Shown here: piece by piece, positions 1-9,045 of the stretch | How positions within the stretch are numbered: position 1 is the stretch's first letter | Layout of the letters: each line of letters opens with the position of its first letter | From: Chryseobacterium gregarium DSM 19109 | GTDB taxonomy: Bacteria > Bacteroidota > Bacteroidia > Flavobacteriales > Weeksellaceae | NCBI RefSeq assembly: GCF_000430845.1 | Contig: NZ_AUMU01000009.1 | Location: 1 to 64,000, forward strand | DNA length: 64,000 nucleotides | Reading direction: 5' to 3' | Position numbers and translations under genes: made by a program | Notes under the pieces: model-generated | The model's database searches: none | The model's input: only the letters and a program-made list of their open reading frames with translations | What the model was told of the DNA's origin: nothing

Positions 1-149
1 TAATGATGATAGTTGTAAACATAACTGTGGAAGATCATGATAATATTAATGGTAAGAAACTTTGTCAGATAACAAACCGGATAGCAACTGGAGATTAGTG
101 ACCATTGGTGGTAATTTTATTTATATGCATGCCATTATTATATAGCAGA

Positions 150-260
150 CTACCCTAGCCCCGATAGAAACGGTTACCCCGCAGCAAAAAAGGATAAGCA
201 AAGGCTTTGCGGCCGGAAAGCATGGTGTGAGGAGTATAAGTGGATAGCGGGATTAGCTCC
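150..260. other. Structured intergenic element (possible RNA)
   Basis: No gene is supported in 1-322. Within it, 155-163 (CTAGCCCCG) can pair with 248-256 (CGGGATTAG) in 8 of 9 positions. An internal 6-bp inverted repeat GCAAAG/CTTTGC lies at 198-210. From memory, ends of the form CTAGCCCCGAT...GATAGCGGGA..TAGCTCC recur in many flavobacterial intergenic regions, and the Rfam Flavo-1 family is the first thing to test. That identity is not established here. Bases 1-149 show nothing I can name. Confidence 0.4.
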
Positions 261-322
261 AAAAGAAAAAATACTATAAGAAATGAAGTAATAAGTGAAG
301 TAATGAATTCTCGTTTACGCAA

Positions 323-682
323 TCAGAAAAAACGTTTGATAAGCATCTTATATATAAAGTATCCGATCAGACAGCCGATGGTATCCGCAACAACATCCAA
401 CGTTTCCATCGATCTTCCGAGGCCCATCTTTTCCTGAAGAATCTCGGTGATGAATGCATAAATCAGGATGATCTGAAAAAAGTAGGAAAATCTGATCCTG
501 GGAAAGGCAGAAATGAAACAAAAACCCAGCATGGCAAATATACTGACATGCAAAACCTTGTCGATCCCACTGAACATAAACCAATATTCGTGGTTTTCTT
601 CTCCGGGCCTGAGAAGCATATAAGTAAGAAATGCCCAGTAAACGGGCAAAATCTTACTAAATATGTTTGAAATCTTATCCAA
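323..682 (-). CDS. VanZ-like family membrane protein
   Basis: A small integral membrane protein of about 119 aa resembling the VanZ-like family. It has hydrophobic helices around KILPVYWAFLTYMLL, ISIFAMLGFCFISAF-like and FFQIILIYAFITEILQ segments. The conserved tail region with E-x-x-Q then R-S-x-E-x-x-D-x-x-A-D-x-x-G-x-x-x-G is typical of the family. The frame stays open to an ATG at 739, but that start would overlap gcvH by 65 bases. A TTG at 682 overlaps the gcvH stop by only 8 bases and begins just before the first helix, so I chose it. Translation is probably coupled to gcvH. VanZ homologues are linked to teicoplanin resistance in enterococci, but the role in Bacteroidetes is unknown. 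Confidence 0.75.
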   Translation of the reverse strand: MDKISNIFSKILPVYWAFLTYMLLRPGEENHEYWFMFSGIDKVLHVSIFAMLGFCFISAFPRIRFSYFFQIILIYAFITEILQEKMGLGRSMETLDVVADTIGCLIGYFIYKMLIKRFF

Positions 683-1052
683 TGATTTCCTGATATTCTT
701 CTGCAGAAAGCAATTCTGAATGATCTGCACCTTCAGCAACTTCTAATTTGATGATCCATCCGTTTCCATAAGGATCTGTATTCAATAACTCAGGCTGGTC
801 TTCCAAATCTGAATTGAATTCGATTACTTTCCCTGCAATAGGCAAGAACAGATCCGAAACTGTTTTTACAGCTTCTACACTTCCGAAAACGGCACCTCCT
901 TCCAATTCATCATCTACGGTATCTATATCTACATAAACGATATCTCCAAGCTCGCCCTGTGCGAAATCTGTAATACCGATGGTAGCTACGTTACCTTCGA
1001 TTTTAATCCATTCGTGATCTTTCGTGTACTTTAATTCTGATGGTGTGTTCAT
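675..1052 (-). CDS. gcvH: Glycine cleavage system H protein
   Basis: Lipoyl carrier protein of the glycine cleavage complex. It shuttles the aminomethyl group from the P protein to the T and L proteins in the cytoplasm. The 125-aa length is normal for GcvH. The lipoylation site is the lysine in GSVEAVKTVSDL, followed by the typical ending with YGNGWIIKL. It lies downstream of sprA in the same direction, separated by a strong hairpin terminator at 1113-1141, so it probably has its own promoter. The vanZ-like gene overlaps its 3' end. Confidence 0.97.
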   Translation of the reverse strand: MNTPSELKYTKDHEWIKIEGNVATIGITDFAQGELGDIVYVDIDTVDDELEGGAVFGSVEAVKTVSDLFLPIAGKVIEFNSDLEDQPELLNTDPYGNGWIIKLEVAEGADHSELLSAEEYQEIIG

Positions 1053-1112
1053 TTTTAAATTTTATTTTGTACAAATGTATTCAAAATTCCATAAGGTTCA
1101 AATATCGGATAT

Positions 1113-1141
1113 AAAAAATGTCCTTCAAAACTGAAGGACAT
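1113..1141 (-). terminator. Intrinsic terminator after sprA
   Basis: A perfect 10-bp stem ATGTCCTTCA/TGAAGGACAT (118-127 and 132-141 of the 1.1 kb region, i.e. 1118-1141) has a 4-nt loop. On the minus strand it is followed by a run of Ts (the A run at 1113-1118 on plus). It sits 22 bases past the sprA stop. Confidence 0.8.
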
Positions 1142-1162
1142 CCCTATTTATTTTTGTTCTTA

Positions 1163-4100
1163 TTAAAAACCTCCTGAATCCCCGAAGGTAAACGTAGCGG
1201 AAATACCGGCCCTAACCGTTGACAGCGGGAAAGCGGTTGATATTTTATATTTGGAAGTCATCTGCTCATAGAATACCCTCAGGTTTAAGTTTTCGGAAAC
1301 ATTATAGTCGGCGGAAACTTTGATGTTCATCAGCCTCTGGCCTCCCGTTACCTGCGAGTCATCCAACAGAATATTGGTTATGCTTGTTCTGCTGTCTCTC
1401 AGTGAAAAATCTCCCCTGATATTCAAGTCGGTGCCCTTCCCTTTTCCTCTTCCTCTGACATTGGTCATCCCCAACCTGAAATTCCTGATGATATACCCTA
1501 CTCTTACGACATATTCACTGTTTGAATCTTCCGTTAAAGTATGGTTAACCAATCCCAATAATAATGTCCGTAACCGGTTGTACTGAATACCGAGCTGGAT
1601 ATTGTTTCTCATGGTCATATCTACCCCGATCAGTGGTGAGAAATTCTCAACATATCCTACCTGAGCGAAAGTAAATGGATTGATATAATCATCATTGATA
1701 TCCCTCTGGGTAGCATTGAAAGAACTGAGGGAATTGAAATAATCTATACTTGACTGGATTCCCGTTGCCGTATAGGTGGCTTGATAAGCATGCAGGATAT
1801 CAAATTTTGAGAACTGCCCGTTAATGATAGGGACATTCCTCAACCCTGAATAGGTAATCCTCCAGTTCGGAATCGGAAGTCCTGCTTTCTTAGGATTATC
1901 CATCATTTTTACCGTCTTCCCTTCCACTGCTGCACGGAATGCCGGAATTAAAATATAGGCATTTGAAATTCCGTACCCGTCTTTAAATCCGTCCGATTGA
2001 AGAGCTCCCGGCATCTGCTGGGATAAGGTTCTTGCATTTTCCCTGATGGCCTGGTAAATAGCCGTCCCGTCCTGGAATGCTGTTTTCAGGAGCACTACAG
2101 AATTGGTATAAGTAACCAGATCATTGGCAAAAGTATAATCCGGGTTTGAGAGTCCAGTGATCGGATCCCTGTAATTAAATCCGGTATGGGTAAAATTCCG
2201 GTTGTAATTATGTATTGCGCTGAGATCAATCCTCAGATCATTCATCGGCATCACCTGTAAATTGGCCCGAAGTTCCCTCGTTGACATCCGGATGTAAGGA
2301 TCCGTCATAAAATCTGAATCACTGACCCAGCCATTTTCTATAACCGCCCTTCTGATATCCGCCTGTGAACCCAATAAGAACCCTACTGTCGGACCTCCTC
2401 CTGTCTGTCCGTAGCCATACCAGTTCGGAGCAGATAATAGGCCCGGAAGCACCGTTCCGTTATTTTCAGAATAATTAACATCCAATTGCTTGATTGATGT
2501 CAGTAAATATGCCATGCTCTGAAGTGGAGTCAGCCTGTTTTTAAACTTATATTTTTTGTATGCATACCTGTTTTTCTCCCAGGCCTGGGTATAAACATTA
2601 TTCAATGAATCGACCTCCTGCTTACGCTTCTGAAGCTTCGCAGAAACGTTTTTGAAATATTTGAACTGACTGAAGAATTTGGTAAAGTCTGCTGATCCCG
2701 TCGCCTGGATCACGTTGGTATTCTGACCGATTGACCCTAGGTTTCCATCCGGACTTGCCAGTAAAACGGTAGATCTTGCATTCCAGTTATAGGTAAATCC
2801 GTATCCCAGTTCCGCATCAATGAAATCCAGATAAGGAAGATACTGGAACGGCAGCTTGTAGTTCAACTGTACCCTGTGGTTATACAATACCGGCCTTCCG
2901 GCTCTGAATACGTTTCCAAAAATGGACGTATTATCCATGGTATTGACATCCATATTATCGTTCAGCGTTCTGGTAGCGGAATTGATCTCAAGCTTTAAAG
3001 ATTTAGTAAAGTTGAATCCTAAACCATACTGCCATCCGAAATAAAAATTCCTGTTCTTAAGGGCCCCAAAGTCATCTCCATAATTCCCGTTTAGGATAGC
3101 ATCAATATTCCTGAACTCCAGTTCATTGTAATTCCTGTCTACTTCTGTCCTGAAAGAGAATCTCGTAGGAACCGGGTTAAAGTTAAATTCTTTTACCCAT
3201 CTTAAATATTTCGTAGACTTCGCAGTATCGCTGATCATTTTGTTGAACGGACGGATTACCCATGGCTTGAACGTATAGTTGTAATCAACATACCCTCTCA
3301 GATACTGCCTGTAATTTCTTTTTGTGTAAATATCCCTGTAGAAATCGTCATTATAAACAGCCGTTACGGAAATGTTTTCCACATCATAGAATTTCGGTTT
3401 TCTATTCTGGTTCATCCTTTCTTTATGCATGTTTACCACACCGATACTTCTCTGCTGGGTATAAGTTCTTGCTACTTTTTTCAGCTCCTCCCTGTTAGCC
3501 GCTTTCTTAAATTCAACATCGGTATCCAGAGGATTGTACTTCGGATCTTCGATGGTCTGAGAATAAGAATAATTCAACGGGATTTTCACTCCGCTCTTCG
3601 CCGGCAACAATTTATCCACATTCACCGCTGTGTTAATACTGAAAGCTGACTGTGTCGATTGGTTTCTTTCCGCCGGTTTAGAATCAATATTTCCAAAGCC
3701 TACAGAGGTATAGGATGCACTTGTATTTACGGTCGCAAAATCTCCGAGATTGAAGTTTAAACTCGCGTTTCCTGCATATCCTCCGTCATTTTCAATTTCA
3801 GAAAGACGGATTTCGTTGACCCAGAGAATTCTGTCAATCGGTGCTGCACCAAGCTCGCCTCTCGCATAGCCGTTTCTTACCCCGATCATAATTGTAGTAA
3901 CATTCCCCAGACTCGGGCGCCCCTTGATATATAACTTTCTAAAGGTTCCACCTTCATCAAATGAAGTGTCCATGAGCCTTTTTGTAATATCATTAGGATT
4001 ATTTTTATCCCTTCTGATTTTAGCATCTACAAAGTCCTGAATGTTCAAATCCACATCATTTTCCATCGGCCAGATTTCCATTGGTGCCGTTGCTGTTGTC

Positions 4101-7100
4101 GGAGTCATTTTCAAAGCAGATTCATACTCGTAGTAATTATCTGTAGCATCACTTCCGAAACGGATAAAGAACTTAGTGTTCTTATCCAAACCAATTACTC
4201 TGTTCGTCGGATCCTGTGCGTGTACAAAAAGTTTAAGCTTTTTATATCTTCTCATATCAAGAGAAGTATTTTTGAACACCCCTTTTGCTTCTGTAGATGC
4301 TAAATCTTTAACTTTTAAATATAATGAAGATTCATTTTGTCTCTGAGCTCCTGCATTTCCACTCAATATCTGTCTGTCGATTCCCGGAGGCAGTACATAA
4401 GGGGGCTGATTTAATGCATTTTCTTCAATATTCACACTTCCTACCTCCAGATTCTCAATCGTTGTATCATTGTTAAATCCCTCATTGGTTGCAGGATCAG
4501 CCTGAGTATTACTTCCAAATACCGCAACATTTTTAGGATACTTTCTCCAATCCGATCTTACAAGATCCATCGTTCCGAATCTTAAGGTCGAAGTCTGGTC
4601 AAAACCTTTTAATAATAATCTTGCAAAGCGTACATTATTTAAAACCGAAGGATCAGCGTCACCTGCAGTGGTCACATATTGTGAAACCGGAATTCTGAAC
4701 AAATACCATTTTACCTGTGAAGTCTGACCATTCTGGAAGGTTGCCTGAACGGTTTTAATATCAACAATATTATTATTTGATCCTAAAGTTAAGCTTCCCG
4801 GCGCCAAATCCACTTCATACTGGTTATAGCTTTCACTCTGGTCCAGGTTGTAATCTTTATTGATATCTTCTGCATCCGGAGTCTGTGAAGCTACTTCCAG
4901 AGAGTTGCTCTGTGAGTTGCCTTCAGGCCCCCTGAAATATTTGTATCTCTGGATAACGGACGAAGCCTGGTTCCCTGTAAAGCGGTCAGACATATAGAAT
5001 ACAAAATCATCTACTGCCGGATCAGATAAATTCGTCACCGGATTGATGAATGTATTTCCGAATAAAGCCGCTTCCTGATCTGAACTCAAGCCGTCATAAC
5101 CCAAATCCTGCGCTACCCTGTCCTCCCCTTCACTGGAGAAAGCATATAAAATCGGCGGCTGCTTAGGCTGGGTTCCCCAGTTTGAGCTTGTGGTGGTTGA
5201 CGAGGCCGAAGCTGTCGGCAATCCGTTTTCGTACTGCATCTGTCCGTCTTTCAGAACATCCTCGGATACATTCCCTAACTGTAATAAAAGTTTTGGAGCG
5301 GCACCCAGTGTATTTCCATCGGCATAAGGATCCATCATCCAGAATTCTACATATTCAATATTAGAATTCACAAAATTGGAAACCGAAATCGGTCTCATGA
5401 TCCCGGCCCATCGCTGTGCCGTGCTTTCGGTTGCCGGGTTTGAGTTGTAAGGTCCTTTTTCTGTAGGATAATAGGAAATATCGAAAGTATTCGTAAATGT
5501 CTGTTCACCCGCAACAAAATCACGGTTGTTGAAGATTTCGGAAAACTGAACCCTTCTTGAGGCGTGATTAGACACTGACTGTGGTGTAATACCGGTCGGC
5601 GCTTTTCCTCCTACTCCCCAGAATCTCGGGTCGATGTTGTACCATGATAACAAACCTCTTCCATAACCTTCTCTTATGTCATTATTTTTTCCGGCTCCTG
5701 CAAAAAGAGGATCCGACTGGTTTCTTTCAGGTTTCGAAGCCAGGCTCCAAGCTGTCGGTTCCTTTAAAGTAATTTTTGAGGTGGTCTGTTCGAAATCATC
5801 AATATAAGACTGATCATTGATTCCTTTATTGAGTCCCGGAAGCAGATAAGCGGCTTCCATTTTGAAGTTCAGATTTGAAGGTGCTTCGGTATTGACCAGC
5901 GGGATCTTATCCGTTAATCTGGTCAGGAACGGGAGCTGGTTGTTGTACATCAGATTGATACCGGCCATGGTATTGTTTACGGCTTCCTGACCGTAATTTA
6001 CTTTCTGGGTCAGCGGAGACTCGGAATAATTGACAACGGTTCCGCCTAAAATAAAGTTTTCATTAAACCTTCTTTCTAAATTCACTCCCAGAAAGCGTTT
6101 TCTCTGGGTATTGAAAGTCAGTTGATTTTCCAGTGAAATATTAATCGCCTGACCTGATTGTTTTACCTGGTCATTAATAATCGTTACGGTTCCCAGCATG
6201 TAATCCACGGTATAGTCGATTCCTTCTGTCAGCTGTACGCCGTTTGCAGAAACTTTTACTGAACCCTGCGGAACATTCACAGCCCCTAATGAGATTCCCT
6301 GGCCCTGGGTTCCTTTATACCGGCCTTCAATGGTGTAACGCTGCGCCAGATTACTGGAAGTAGCCACCTGCTTCTGCTGGTTATACAAGTCTGAAAATAC
6401 ATACTGAGGATCGTTACTTCCGATCACATTCTGAATAAAGCTTCCGAAAGGCTGAACTTTGGTAAAGATCACCTTCCCGGTTTCCGGCCTGATGGTAATG
6501 CCGTTGACAAAGTCAAAAATACCGTCTCCGGTTGACCCTCCGTTATTCTGTAAATCCCCGTTGGCATTCAGCCTGTCCCAGTTTAATAATTTAATTAAAG
6601 GCTGGCTCCGGATCTGCTCGTTATTGTTAACCGGAAGATAATTTACCTTACCTCCGGACTGGGGATCCCTGTATAAAACGTTCAGAATAAATCCGTCCTG
6701 GTTTACCTGTCCGGCATCCAGGGAATAGATGTTTTTCATCATCAGATTCCACATCGGAGAAGAGGTCTTTACGGTCGTGTTCGGTTTTAAGAGCTTAGTT
6801 ACCAAAACCGTACTTTCTTCAGAGAATTCCCCTACTTTATACACCTGGTTGCTTCCGTTTACCGTGTAGGAAAATGAAACTCCCAAAAGCTGGTTGTCAT
6901 TCAGTCTCTGGTTTAATGAAATGTACCCTAACTGCGGCTGAACTATATATTCGTTCTGATTTAATCTTCTTGCTTTCTTGTTAAAAATAAAATGCTCTCC
7001 GTCTACATACGGTTCCGTACCTCCTGAAGAAACCGGAAGATTGGCGCCCTTGATTGCATTATAGGCTGTACTCGCATCCCTGAGTCCGGGTAAACCGTTC

Positions 7101-8269
7101 ACTGTAGAATACAGATTCAAACCCGGCTGATCATTATTCGGCAGAATGCCCGGAGCATCCCCTAAATCCCTGATCCCGACAATACTTTTCTGATATTGTA
7201 AATTACTGTTCCCCTGATCCAATACCCAGACTTCCATCCTGGTGATGCTTATTTTTGAGTTGATCTGAGGATAGTTCAGCAAGGAATTATCATAACTGTC
7301 AAGGAAATAATGTCCTATAAAATAATGCTGGTTGTCTTCATAATCAATGGCATTCAGCTTGAAGTTATTCAGGACGCCGCCGCCCTGAACCGTAATATTT
7401 CTTGCTTCTCCCTGCTGTTGGGATAAAACCACCGTCCCATATGTTTTTCCCATCTGAAACTCGGTCTTCACCCCAAATAACGACTGGGAACCGCGTATCA
7501 AACTGGTTGACAGCGGCATATTCACGTTACCGAATTCTACTCTTTTAATGATTTTATCTTCTCCTCCTGCACTCGGCTTATCCACATCCTGGAGCCCTTT
7601 CTGCTGAAGGTCTTTCCAGCTTCCTTTAGCCTGCCAGACCAGGTTCATCCTGTTCTCGAAGGCAAAACCACTCTGGGTATCATAATTGGCTTTCAGCTGG
7701 AGGTTTTCTCCTACTTTTCCTAATAAACCCAACTGGATCCTCTGGTCGATATCAAACGTAAAGCTGGTTCTGTTCTGTGGCAGAATCAGAGGGTTGTCAA
7801 TCTTTTGATATAATCCGCCGAAATCAAACGAAGCATATCCCGAAGGAATAATTTCAATCTTATTGCTTCCGAAAATGGTTTCAAAAAGCCTGTTGTTGAT
7901 CTGTAAGGAAGGAATCAATCCTTTTCTTGCCGCATCGCTTTTGTCTTTCCTGAACATCAGACTGTAGCGGTCTGATTTTTCCTTGTAATAGGCACGCGTC
8001 TGTTCCGCCATCATGAACTCCTTATAATCTTCAGGAGACATGGCAGTCGGTGGCCCGGTTATTGTATTTCCTACTTTAGGATATACGAAATACATCCCTG
8101 TTTTTATATCATAATAAGCCTCATACTGTGTAGGATCGGCCAGTTGATAGTCTTTTTTTATGATCGCTGTGTCACGGACCGGCGGTCTCTGCTGTGCAAA
8201 AGTAAATACTGATACACATAAAAACGACAGGAACAAAAATATGTTGAGATACTTATTATTTGCCACCAA
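1163..8269 (-). CDS. sprA: Cell surface/T9SS translocon protein SprA
   Basis: Giant outer-membrane protein of 2368 aa, the size expected for SprA (Sov). SprA forms the outer-membrane channel of the type IX secretion system and is needed for gliding and protein secretion in Flavobacteriia. The N-terminus has a signal peptide ending near FTFAQQRPP. The rest is rich in aromatic, Asn and beta-strand-like repeats such as GGTVVNYSESPLTQKVNYG, and the protein ends with alternating beta-strand residues (SATFTFGDSGGF), as in outer-membrane barrels. The start is non-ATG: TTG at 8269, or GTG at 8266, three to six bases after the ruvA stop, so it is probably translated with ruvA. The ruvA-sprA-gcvH order fits what I recall of other Flavobacteriia. 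Confidence 0.95.
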   Translation of the reverse strand: MVANNKYLNIFLFLSFLCVSVFTFAQQRPPVRDTAIIKKDYQLADPTQYEAYYDIKTGMYFVYPKVGNTITGPPTAMSPEDYKEFMMAEQTRAYYKEKSDRYSLMFRKDKSDAARKGLIPSLQINNRLFETIFGSNKIEIIPSGYASFDFGGLYQKIDNPLILPQNRTSFTFDIDQRIQLGLLGKVGENLQLKANYDTQSGFAFENRMNLVWQAKGSWKDLQQKGLQDVDKPSAGGEDKIIKRVEFGNVNMPLSTSLIRGSQSLFGVKTEFQMGKTYGTVVLSQQQGEARNITVQGGGVLNNFKLNAIDYEDNQHYFIGHYFLDSYDNSLLNYPQINSKISITRMEVWVLDQGNSNLQYQKSIVGIRDLGDAPGILPNNDQPGLNLYSTVNGLPGLRDASTAYNAIKGANLPVSSGGTEPYVDGEHFIFNKKARRLNQNEYIVQPQLGYISLNQRLNDNQLLGVSFSYTVNGSNQVYKVGEFSEESTVLVTKLLKPNTTVKTSSPMWNLMMKNIYSLDAGQVNQDGFILNVLYRDPQSGGKVNYLPVNNNEQIRSQPLIKLLNWDRLNANGDLQNNGGSTGDGIFDFVNGITIRPETGKVIFTKVQPFGSFIQNVIGSNDPQYVFSDLYNQQKQVATSSNLAQRYTIEGRYKGTQGQGISLGAVNVPQGSVKVSANGVQLTEGIDYTVDYMLGTVTIINDQVKQSGQAINISLENQLTFNTQRKRFLGVNLERRFNENFILGGTVVNYSESPLTQKVNYGQEAVNNTMAGINLMYNNQLPFLTRLTDKIPLVNTEAPSNLNFKMEAAYLLPGLNKGINDQSYIDDFEQTTSKITLKEPTAWSLASKPERNQSDPLFAGAGKNNDIREGYGRGLLSWYNIDPRFWGVGGKAPTGITPQSVSNHASRRVQFSEIFNNRDFVAGEQTFTNTFDISYYPTEKGPYNSNPATESTAQRWAGIMRPISVSNFVNSNIEYVEFWMMDPYADGNTLGAAPKLLLQLGNVSEDVLKDGQMQYENGLPTASASSTTTSSNWGTQPKQPPILYAFSSEGEDRVAQDLGYDGLSSDQEAALFGNTFINPVTNLSDPAVDDFVFYMSDRFTGNQASSVIQRYKYFRGPEGNSQSNSLEVASQTPDAEDINKDYNLDQSESYNQYEVDLAPGSLTLGSNNNIVDIKTVQATFQNGQTSQVKWYLFRIPVSQYVTTAGDADPSVLNNVRFARLLLKGFDQTSTLRFGTMDLVRSDWRKYPKNVAVFGSNTQADPATNEGFNNDTTIENLEVGSVNIEENALNQPPYVLPPGIDRQILSGNAGAQRQNESSLYLKVKDLASTEAKGVFKNTSLDMRRYKKLKLFVHAQDPTNRVIGLDKNTKFFIRFGSDATDNYYEYESALKMTPTTATAPMEIWPMENDVDLNIQDFVDAKIRRDKNNPNDITKRLMDTSFDEGGTFRKLYIKGRPSLGNVTTIMIGVRNGYARGELGAAPIDRILWVNEIRLSEIENDGGYAGNASLNFNLGDFATVNTSASYTSVGFGNIDSKPAERNQSTQSAFSINTAVNVDKLLPAKSGVKIPLNYSYSQTIEDPKYNPLDTDVEFKKAANREELKKVARTYTQQRSIGVVNMHKERMNQNRKPKFYDVENISVTAVYNDDFYRDIYTKRNYRQYLRGYVDYNYTFKPWVIRPFNKMISDTAKSTKYLRWVKEFNFNPVPTRFSFRTEVDRNYNELEFRNIDAILNGNYGDDFGALKNRNFYFGWQYGLGFNFTKSLKLEINSATRTLNDNMDVNTMDNTSIFGNVFRAGRPVLYNHRVQLNYKLPFQYLPYLDFIDAELGYGFTYNWNARSTVLLASPDGNLGSIGQNTNVIQATGSADFTKFFSQFKYFKNVSAKLQKRKQEVDSLNNVYTQAWEKNRYAYKKYKFKNRLTPLQSMAYLLTSIKQLDVNYSENNGTVLPGLLSAPNWYGYGQTGGGPTVGFLLGSQADIRRAVIENGWVSDSDFMTDPYIRMSTRELRANLQVMPMNDLRIDLSAIHNYNRNFTHTGFNYRDPITGLSNPDYTFANDLVTYTNSVVLLKTAFQDGTAIYQAIRENARTLSQQMPGALQSDGFKDGYGISNAYILIPAFRAAVEGKTVKMMDNPKKAGLPIPNWRITYSGLRNVPIINGQFSKFDILHAYQATYTATGIQSSIDYFNSLSSFNATQRDINDDYINPFTFAQVGYVENFSPLIGVDMTMRNNIQLGIQYNRLRTLLLGLVNHTLTEDSNSEYVVRVGYIIRNFRLGMTNVRGRGKGKGTDLNIRGDFSLRDSRTSITNILLDDSQVTGGQRLMNIKVSADYNVSENLNLRVFYEQMTSKYKISTAFPLSTVRAGISATFTFGDSGGF

Positions 8270-8272
8270 ATG

Positions 8273-8857
8273 TTAAATGTTTTTTAAAATTTGTTTTACC
8301 AATTCTTCTATTGTAATATCGGGATTCTGTTTTATAATCCTGTCCGCAATCTTCTCGCTCATCCGTTTCGGAATCCCCAAAACTTCTAATGCAGATAACG
8401 ATTCTTCCTTTACTTTATTATTTGCATAGGTAGAAATATTTTCATCCGGATTACTGAATTTCTGCACTTTATCCTTTAGGTCGACAATAATTCTTTCCGC
8501 CGTTTTTACCCCAAGCCCTTTGGCTTTCTGAATCAATGCGCTGTTTTTGGAAAGTATAGCTGAGGCTATTTCATCGAGACTTAATGTTGACAATAAGATA
8601 AGGGCCGAAACAGCGCCTACTCCGTTAACACTTATTAAGAGATTGAACATTTCTTTTTCTGAACGGGTATTAAATCCGAAAAGCAAATGAGCATCTTCTC
8701 TGATGATCTGCTGAATAAAAAGGAAGGTCTCCCGGTTGACAGCAAGTGTCTGTGAAGTCATTAGACTTATACCAACATAGTAACCAACTCCCTGTACGTT
8801 GATCACTGCATAGGTAGGTGTAAGTTCCTGAACAGTGCCTTGTAGTGAAAATATCAT
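8273..8857 (-). CDS. ruvA: Holliday junction branch migration protein RuvA
   Basis: DNA-binding subunit of the RuvAB branch-migration complex in recombinational repair. The 194-aa length is normal. It begins MIFSLQGTVQEL (OB-fold domain I). The helix-hairpin-helix motifs are seen as VNGVGAVSALILLS and AKGLGVKTAERIIVDLKDK. The C-terminal domain III that contacts RuvB ends the protein (SALEVLGIPKRMSEK). It is followed almost without a gap by sprA. Confidence 0.97.
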   Translation of the reverse strand: MIFSLQGTVQELTPTYAVINVQGVGYYVGISLMTSQTLAVNRETFLFIQQIIREDAHLLFGFNTRSEKEMFNLLISVNGVGAVSALILLSTLSLDEIASAILSKNSALIQKAKGLGVKTAERIIVDLKDKVQKFSNPDENISTYANNKVKEESLSALEVLGIPKRMSEKIADRIIKQNPDITIEELVKQILKNI

Positions 8858-8973
8858 TATTAATTTTTAAAACTCCCAAATATAGCAAATTAAACTAAGT
8901 AATGTTTTCATTTAACACACGAATGGTTTTTAACTTAATTTTTAATGACGATTTTAAAGATCGTGTATAAAAA

Positions 8974-9002
8974 CAAAAGACTTCAAAAAATTGAAGCCTT
9001 TG
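8974..9002 (-). terminator. Intrinsic terminator after maeB
   Basis: Imperfect stem CAAAAGACTTCAA / TTGAAGCCTTTG with a short A loop. Read on the minus strand it is followed by a T-rich stretch. It lies 44 bases past the maeB stop and before ruvA. Confidence 0.65.
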
Positions 9003-9045
9003 TTTAAGTATGTGTATTGAGATTATTTAATTACATATTCCCATT

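Noticed and set aside
240-437. A 65-codon plus-strand frame over the intergenic element and the vanZ-like gene
   Set aside because: It is antisense to the better supported vanZ-like gene and has no coding features.
675-739. Long start of the vanZ-like gene at 739
   Set aside because: It would overlap gcvH by 65 bases and add residues before the first helix; TTG at 682 overlaps only the stop region.
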